64,000 bases of DNA, from the NCBI GenBank assembly GCA_027587225.1, contig JAPDDQ010000037.1, positions 1 through 64,000 on the forward strand, read 5' to 3'. Source of the DNA: Solirubrobacter taibaiensis. GTDB lineage: Bacteria; Actinomycetota; Thermoleophilia; Solirubrobacterales; Solirubrobacteraceae. Of this stretch, positions 61,117 to 64,000 are shown in pieces; the stretch's first letter is position 1, and each line of letters begins with the position of its first letter. The notes below the pieces were generated by a model. The model was not told the DNA's origin. It did no database searches and was given only the letters and a program-made list of their open reading frames with translations. Both the position numbers and the translations under genes were made by a program.

Positions 61117-62111
61117 TCGATCCCCTCTCCCGCTGGGCCGCATACGGCGAGAAGCCTGACTACTTGGGGCTGATGACGTTCGCGGGGCTGCCGTACACCG
61201 AGGACCCGAATGAGCTGGATGGCGTCGACGTGGCGATCGTCGGCGCGCCGATGGACGAGCTCACCTCCGACTCGCCGGGCACGCGGTTCGGGCCGCGGGC
61301 GATCCGCGCGGCCTCGTGCGCGCCCGGCCCGCACCTGGAAGTGGGCGTGGACGCGCTGCGCGACGTCCTGCGCGTGGTGGACTTCGGCGACGCGCCCGTC
61401 CTCCCCGCCGACCCGGTGCGGTCGCATGAGGCGATCGAGGCGACGGTCGCCGCGGTGCTCGCCGCGGGCGCGATCCCGGTGATCCTCGGCGGCGACCACT
61501 CGATCGCGGAGCCGGACATGCGCGCGGTGGCGGCCGTGCACGGCCCCGTCGGGCTCATCCACTTCGACACGCATACCGACACGGGCGCCACGGTCTTCGG
61601 CGCGAAGCTGTCGCACGGCTCGTGCATGTACCGGCTGGTCGAGGCGGGCGTCGTGGACCCGCGGCGCTACGTGCAGATCGGCCTGCGCGGCTACTGGCCG
61701 GGCGAGGAGAAGTTCGCCTGGCAGCGCGAGCGTGGGGTCGTGTCGCACTTCATGCACGACGTGCGCAAGCGCGGGATCGAGGCCGTGGTGGCCGACGCGA
61801 TCGCGCACGTGGGCGCCGGCCCGGTGTTCCTGAGCGTGGACGTCGATGTGCTCGACCCGGCCTACGCGCCGGGCACGGGCACGCCGGAGCCGGGCGGGAT
61901 GACCAGCGCCGACCTGCTGTGGGCGTGCCGGGAGATCGGCTCGTCCGTCGAGCTCGTCGGCGCGGAGGTCGTGGAGGTGCTGCCCGACCGGATCGGCTCG
62001 CGCGACATCACGGCGCTGGTGGCGGAGCGGATCGTGCGCGAGACGCTGACCGGCGTCGCGCTCGCCCGCCGGTCCTCAGCAATCTCCCAGCTTGCGCATA
62101 GCTCGTTCTGA
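61113..62111 (+). CDS. Ureohydrolase (agmatinase/guanidinobutyrase-like)
   Basis: A 332-residue arginase-superfamily enzyme that releases urea from a guanidino compound. The binuclear Mn site is complete: GGDHSI (His), HFDTHTDTG (Asp-x-His-x-Asp) and SVDVDVLDPAYAPG (Asp-x-Asp). SDSPGTRFGPRAIR is typical of agmatinases. The length is somewhat longer than E. coli SpeB (306). The coupled permease and TetR gene suggest use of an imported guanidino compound, such as agmatine, guanidinobutyrate, guanidinopropionate or free guanidine; which one is not decided by sequence. Confidence 0.9.
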   Translation: MIDPLSRWAAYGEKPDYLGLMTFAGLPYTEDPNELDGVDVAIVGAPMDELTSDSPGTRFGPRAIRAASCAPGPHLEVGVDALRDVLRVVDFGDAPVLPADPVRSHEAIEATVAAVLAAGAIPVILGGDHSIAEPDMRAVAAVHGPVGLIHFDTHTDTGATVFGAKLSHGSCMYRLVEAGVVDPRRYVQIGLRGYWPGEEKFAWQRERGVVSHFMHDVRKRGIEAVVADAIAHVGAGPVFLSVDVDVLDPAYAPGTGTPEPGGMTSADLLWACREIGSSVELVGAEVVEVLPDRIGSRDITALVAERIVRETLTGVALARRSSAISQLAHSSF

Positions 62112-62134
62112 CGTGCGGTGAGGAGGCTGGGGGC

Positions 62135-62440
62135 ATGTCAGCCATCGCCCTCCGCCCGCCCACCCAGCTCGCCGGCCGCCTCTACGTCGGCAATGCCTCC
62201 CCCGCCGGTACTTGGACGCTCCGTGTCCTCACCGACGAGGGCTCGGACACGCTGCTCGAGACCGCCACGCGGCGTCAGGTGGCCGAGGCCATGCTGCTCG
62301 ACGCGTTCCCCGGCCACCTCGTCCGCACCGACCTGGTCGATGCGCTCGTGGCCGAGTGGGAGCCGCCGGACGGCGGCTTCGTCCTCCCCGCCGACCTCGT
62401 GGCCGGCTGGTCGCTGCGCTGGGCGCTCGACCGAACCTAA
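62135..62440 (+). CDS. Conserved-looking small protein of unknown function
   Basis: A 101-residue soluble protein starting MSAIALRPPTQLAGRLYVGN. It is mainly alpha/beta: GTWTLRVLTDEGSDTLLETATRRQVAEAMLLDAF, then LVDALVAEWEPPDGGFVLP. No motif is recognised. It is 23 bases after the ureohydrolase. Its stop codon is inside a 31-base palindrome shared with the convergent lipoprotein gene. Confidence 0.7.
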   Translation: MSAIALRPPTQLAGRLYVGNASPAGTWTLRVLTDEGSDTLLETATRRQVAEAMLLDAFPGHLVRTDLVDALVAEWEPPDGGFVLPADLVAGWSLRWALDRT

Positions 62441-62464
62441 AGAGGGACTGTCCCTCTTTAGGTT
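62434..62464. terminator. 31-base perfect palindrome, probable two-way terminator
   Basis: AACCTAAAGAGGGAC, T, GTCCCTCTTTAGGTT: 15 perfect pairs around one base. It contains the stop of the plus-strand gene (TAA 62438-62440) and the first base of the stop of the minus-strand gene. A-rich on one side and T-rich on the other, it can act as a terminator for both convergent genes. Its AAAGAGGGAC-T-GTCCCTCTTT form also resembles dispersed REP palindromes. Confidence 0.85.
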
Positions 62465-62850
62465 CAGGCGTCGCACTGGCTGAGGCCGAGCCGGCCCGCG
62501 ATCTGGGCGGCGCGCTGGAAGCGTTCGAGGACGCGCGTGCGCGCCGCCAGGTCCGCGGGGTCGGCGGCGACCGCGCGCCAGGCTTGGACCACGGCCTCTG
62601 AGGCGCGCACCCACTCGGCGTGGCGCGCCTTGTCCTCGTCCGTCGGCTCGAGCGCGCGCAGGCGTTCGAGCTCCTGCTCGTAGAGCTCGGTGGCCGCCGG
62701 GAGCATCTCCTCCTCGTCCACGGCGCCGAGCGCCTCCTGGCCCGCGGCGCGATCGCGGCAGGCGGCGTTGGCGTCGGCGACGAACGTCTCGCGGTCCGGA
62801 CCGCCGCAGGCCACCAGCGCGAGCGCGAGCAAGAGGACGCATCGCCTCAT
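62464..62850 (-). CDS. Small lipoprotein of unknown function
   Basis: A 128-residue lipoprotein starting at the ATG ending at 62850: MRRCVLLLALALVACGG, with lipobox LVAC at 12-15. A mature helical domain follows with a second pair of cysteines (NAACRD and LSQCDA). Helices such as TELYEQELERLRALEPTDED and RVLERFQRAAQIAGRLGL suggest a coiled, four-helix form. The upstream ATG at 62934 would hide the signal peptide. It is convergent with the small gene before it. Confidence 0.75.
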   Translation of the reverse strand: MRRCVLLLALALVACGGPDRETFVADANAACRDRAAGQEALGAVDEEEMLPAATELYEQELERLRALEPTDEDKARHAEWVRASEAVVQAWRAVAADPADLAARTRVLERFQRAAQIAGRLGLSQCDA

Positions 62851-62875
62851 CTGAAGACGTGCTACCCGTTCCGGC

Positions 62876-63832
62876 ATGACGGACGTGCTGGAGACGTGGG
62901 CGGTGCAGGATTCGCCGCCGGGAGCCGCGGTCACGGCACTCGTGGCCCGCGGGGACGTGGAGGTCGGGCGGCTGGACCGCGCGATCTACGAGGAACGGTC
63001 CGTGGTCGCGCTCTACAACGCGCGATCGGCGACGGCGATCGTCCCCGCCGGCGACGTCGCCGCGTACGCGACCGCGCAGCTCCCCGCCGATCCCTCCGAG
63101 TACAGCCTGCTGCTCAGGAACGCCCTCGGTGACTACGAGGAGGGGCCGGACCTGGCGGTGGAGGCGATCAGCGACGCGCTCGACGGGCGCGCGCTGAGCC
63201 GCGACGACCTGCACGCGGAGCTGCGCAAGCAGCTTCCGAATGAGCTGCTGCCGTGGTGCGAGGGCTGCCAGAGCCACCACGCCCGACGCGGGCTGCTGAT
63301 CATGGCCGGACTCCACGGGCGGTTGTGCATCTCGGGGCGGGTCGGGCGCCAGCCCGAGTTCTCGCGCACCGACCAGCTGGTCAAGTGGGAGCCACCGAGC
63401 CGCGAGGAGGCGGGGCGGGAGCTCGTCAAGCGCTACAAGCACCTGTACGGGGCGTCGAACGCGGCGCACTTCGCGGAGTGGTCCGGGCTGGCCAAGCCCC
63501 ATGCCAAGGCGCTGTGGGAACTGAGTCGCGCCAAGGGCGGCAGCGAGGAGCTGAAGGGCATTCGCCTGCTCGGACCCGGCGATCCGCAGCTCCAGCGCCG
63601 CGACCGCGAGGCCTTCGTGCCGGACGCGGCGTGGCGCAAGAAGGTCTGGGCGGCGAGCGGCGGTTCCGGAGTCGTCACCGAAGACGGCAAGGCCGTGGCG
63701 CTGTGGCGCGCGCGCAAGAAGGGCAAGACGCTGGAAGTCACCATCGAGGGCGGCGAGATCAACGTGCAGGAGCAGGCCGACCGGCTCGCCCCGCACCGGG
63801 GCTGTGTGACGGCCGTCATCCAGTTCGCCTGA
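62876..63832 (+). CDS. AlkZ-like winged-helix protein (HTH_42 family)
   Basis: A 318-residue protein. The N-terminal segment VQDSPPGAAVTALVARG occupies the place of the Q-x-Q/Q-x-D catalytic loop of AlkZ, here with only one Gln before the Asp. Middle segments RRGLLIMAGLHGRLCIS, ELVKRYKHLYGASNAAHFAEWSGL and the late AFVPDAAWRKK, VALWRARKKGKTLEV follow the HTH_42 pattern. AlkZ (Streptomyces) unhooks DNA crosslinks made by azinomycin; YcaQ-type relatives repair other crosslinks. Whether this one is active is not clear from the missing Gln. It is divergent from the lipoprotein gene, with 25 bases between starts. Confidence 0.75.
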   Translation: MTDVLETWAVQDSPPGAAVTALVARGDVEVGRLDRAIYEERSVVALYNARSATAIVPAGDVAAYATAQLPADPSEYSLLLRNALGDYEEGPDLAVEAISDALDGRALSRDDLHAELRKQLPNELLPWCEGCQSHHARRGLLIMAGLHGRLCISGRVGRQPEFSRTDQLVKWEPPSREEAGRELVKRYKHLYGASNAAHFAEWSGLAKPHAKALWELSRAKGGSEELKGIRLLGPGDPQLQRRDREAFVPDAAWRKKVWAASGGSGVVTEDGKAVALWRARKKGKTLEVTIEGGEINVQEQADRLAPHRGCVTAVIQFA

Positions 63833-63887
63833 ACGCATCACCCCGGGGAGTGAGTATTCGGGGATCGCCACGGAGTACTTGCTCACC

Positions 63888-64000
63888 GTGAACCGCTTCC
63901 TGATCGCCGCCCTCGCGGCCCTGTTGGTCGGCGCCGTCCCCGCCGATGCGGCCCCGCACACGGTCACGTCGACCGTGACGCTGTCGGCGCCGACGCTGAC
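63888..64000 (+). CDS. Secreted protein, N-terminus only (cut by window end)
   Basis: From the GTG at 63888 the frame is open to the end. The first 22 residues (MNRFLIAALAALLVGAVPAD) are a signal peptide cleaved near ADA-AP, followed by a Thr/Val/Ser-rich beta start. The family cannot be told from 37 residues. Confidence 0.65.
   Translation, partial: MNRFLIAALAALLVGAVPADAAPHTVTSTVTLSAPTL

Overview
The window is very GC-rich, densely coded, chromosomal DNA of an actinobacterium. Secreted delta-60-repeat and HtaA-like proteins, a DUF4349 protein next to an ECF sigma factor, CIRCE-controlled groESL, an IdeR/DtxR-like iron box and a histone-like protein with an AKRKPA-type tail suggest the Thermoleophilia/Solirubrobacterales. 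That placement is inference; there is no rRNA or marker tree here. Many starts are GTG and many neighbours overlap by 4 bases (ATGA/GTGA), so the genes sit in tight operons. No phage, transposase, integrase or CRISPR array was seen.

Layout. 1-5.1 kb: the end of a PucR-type regulator, two dTDP-rhamnose genes (rfbD, rfbB), a lipoprotein, a family-5 uracil-DNA glycosylase, an MFS transporter and a CadD-like transporter. 5.1-15.8 kb: the giant helicase Lhr, secreted TSP3-repeat and delta-60-repeat proteins, a retron-type reverse transcriptase with a structured 121-nt segment upstream, a PIN protein, a Nei-type glycosylase and a glycerophosphodiesterase. 15.8-22.3 kb: ECF sigma factor plus DUF4349 protein, a Crp/Fnr regulator, NUDIX and ASCH proteins, a TIMP-like secreted protein, then groES-groL behind two CIRCE operators and a clear promoter.

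22.7-29.7 kb is a coherent heme/iron uptake island: an ABC importer (hmuTUV-like) divergent from three secreted HtaA-like proteins and a HugZ-like heme-utilisation protein, with an iron-box-like operator between. 29.7-45.4 kb holds a TetR operon, threonine catabolism (tdh-kbl), an amidase, a 7Fe-type ferredoxin, an Mrp-type ATPase, a two-component system with two response regulators, a short-chain dehydrogenase with its probable regulator, a histone-like protein, a DUF2342 metalloprotease and an inositol-phosphatase-like enzyme. 45.4-64 kb holds a fused UvrD-type helicase/PD-(D/E)XK nuclease, PAC2 and YhaM-like proteins, an EfeO-like lipoprotein with an FTR1 iron permease, a YrdC-family protein, a large secreted phosphoesterase, a selenocysteine tRNA, a TetR/NCS1 permease/ureohydrolase cluster and an AlkZ-like protein.

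The strongest unexplained signal is a dispersed, modular palindromic intergenic repeat. A short copy (22299-22511) and a long copy (about 50307-50808) share two cores of 57 and 64 nt that are nearly identical. The long copy carries extra hairpin modules, including a pair of complementary arms of about 95 nt whose outer 46 bp match except at one base. The second signal is the reverse transcriptase with a possible retron-like RNA. Third is a closed 91-nt fold at 42565-42655.
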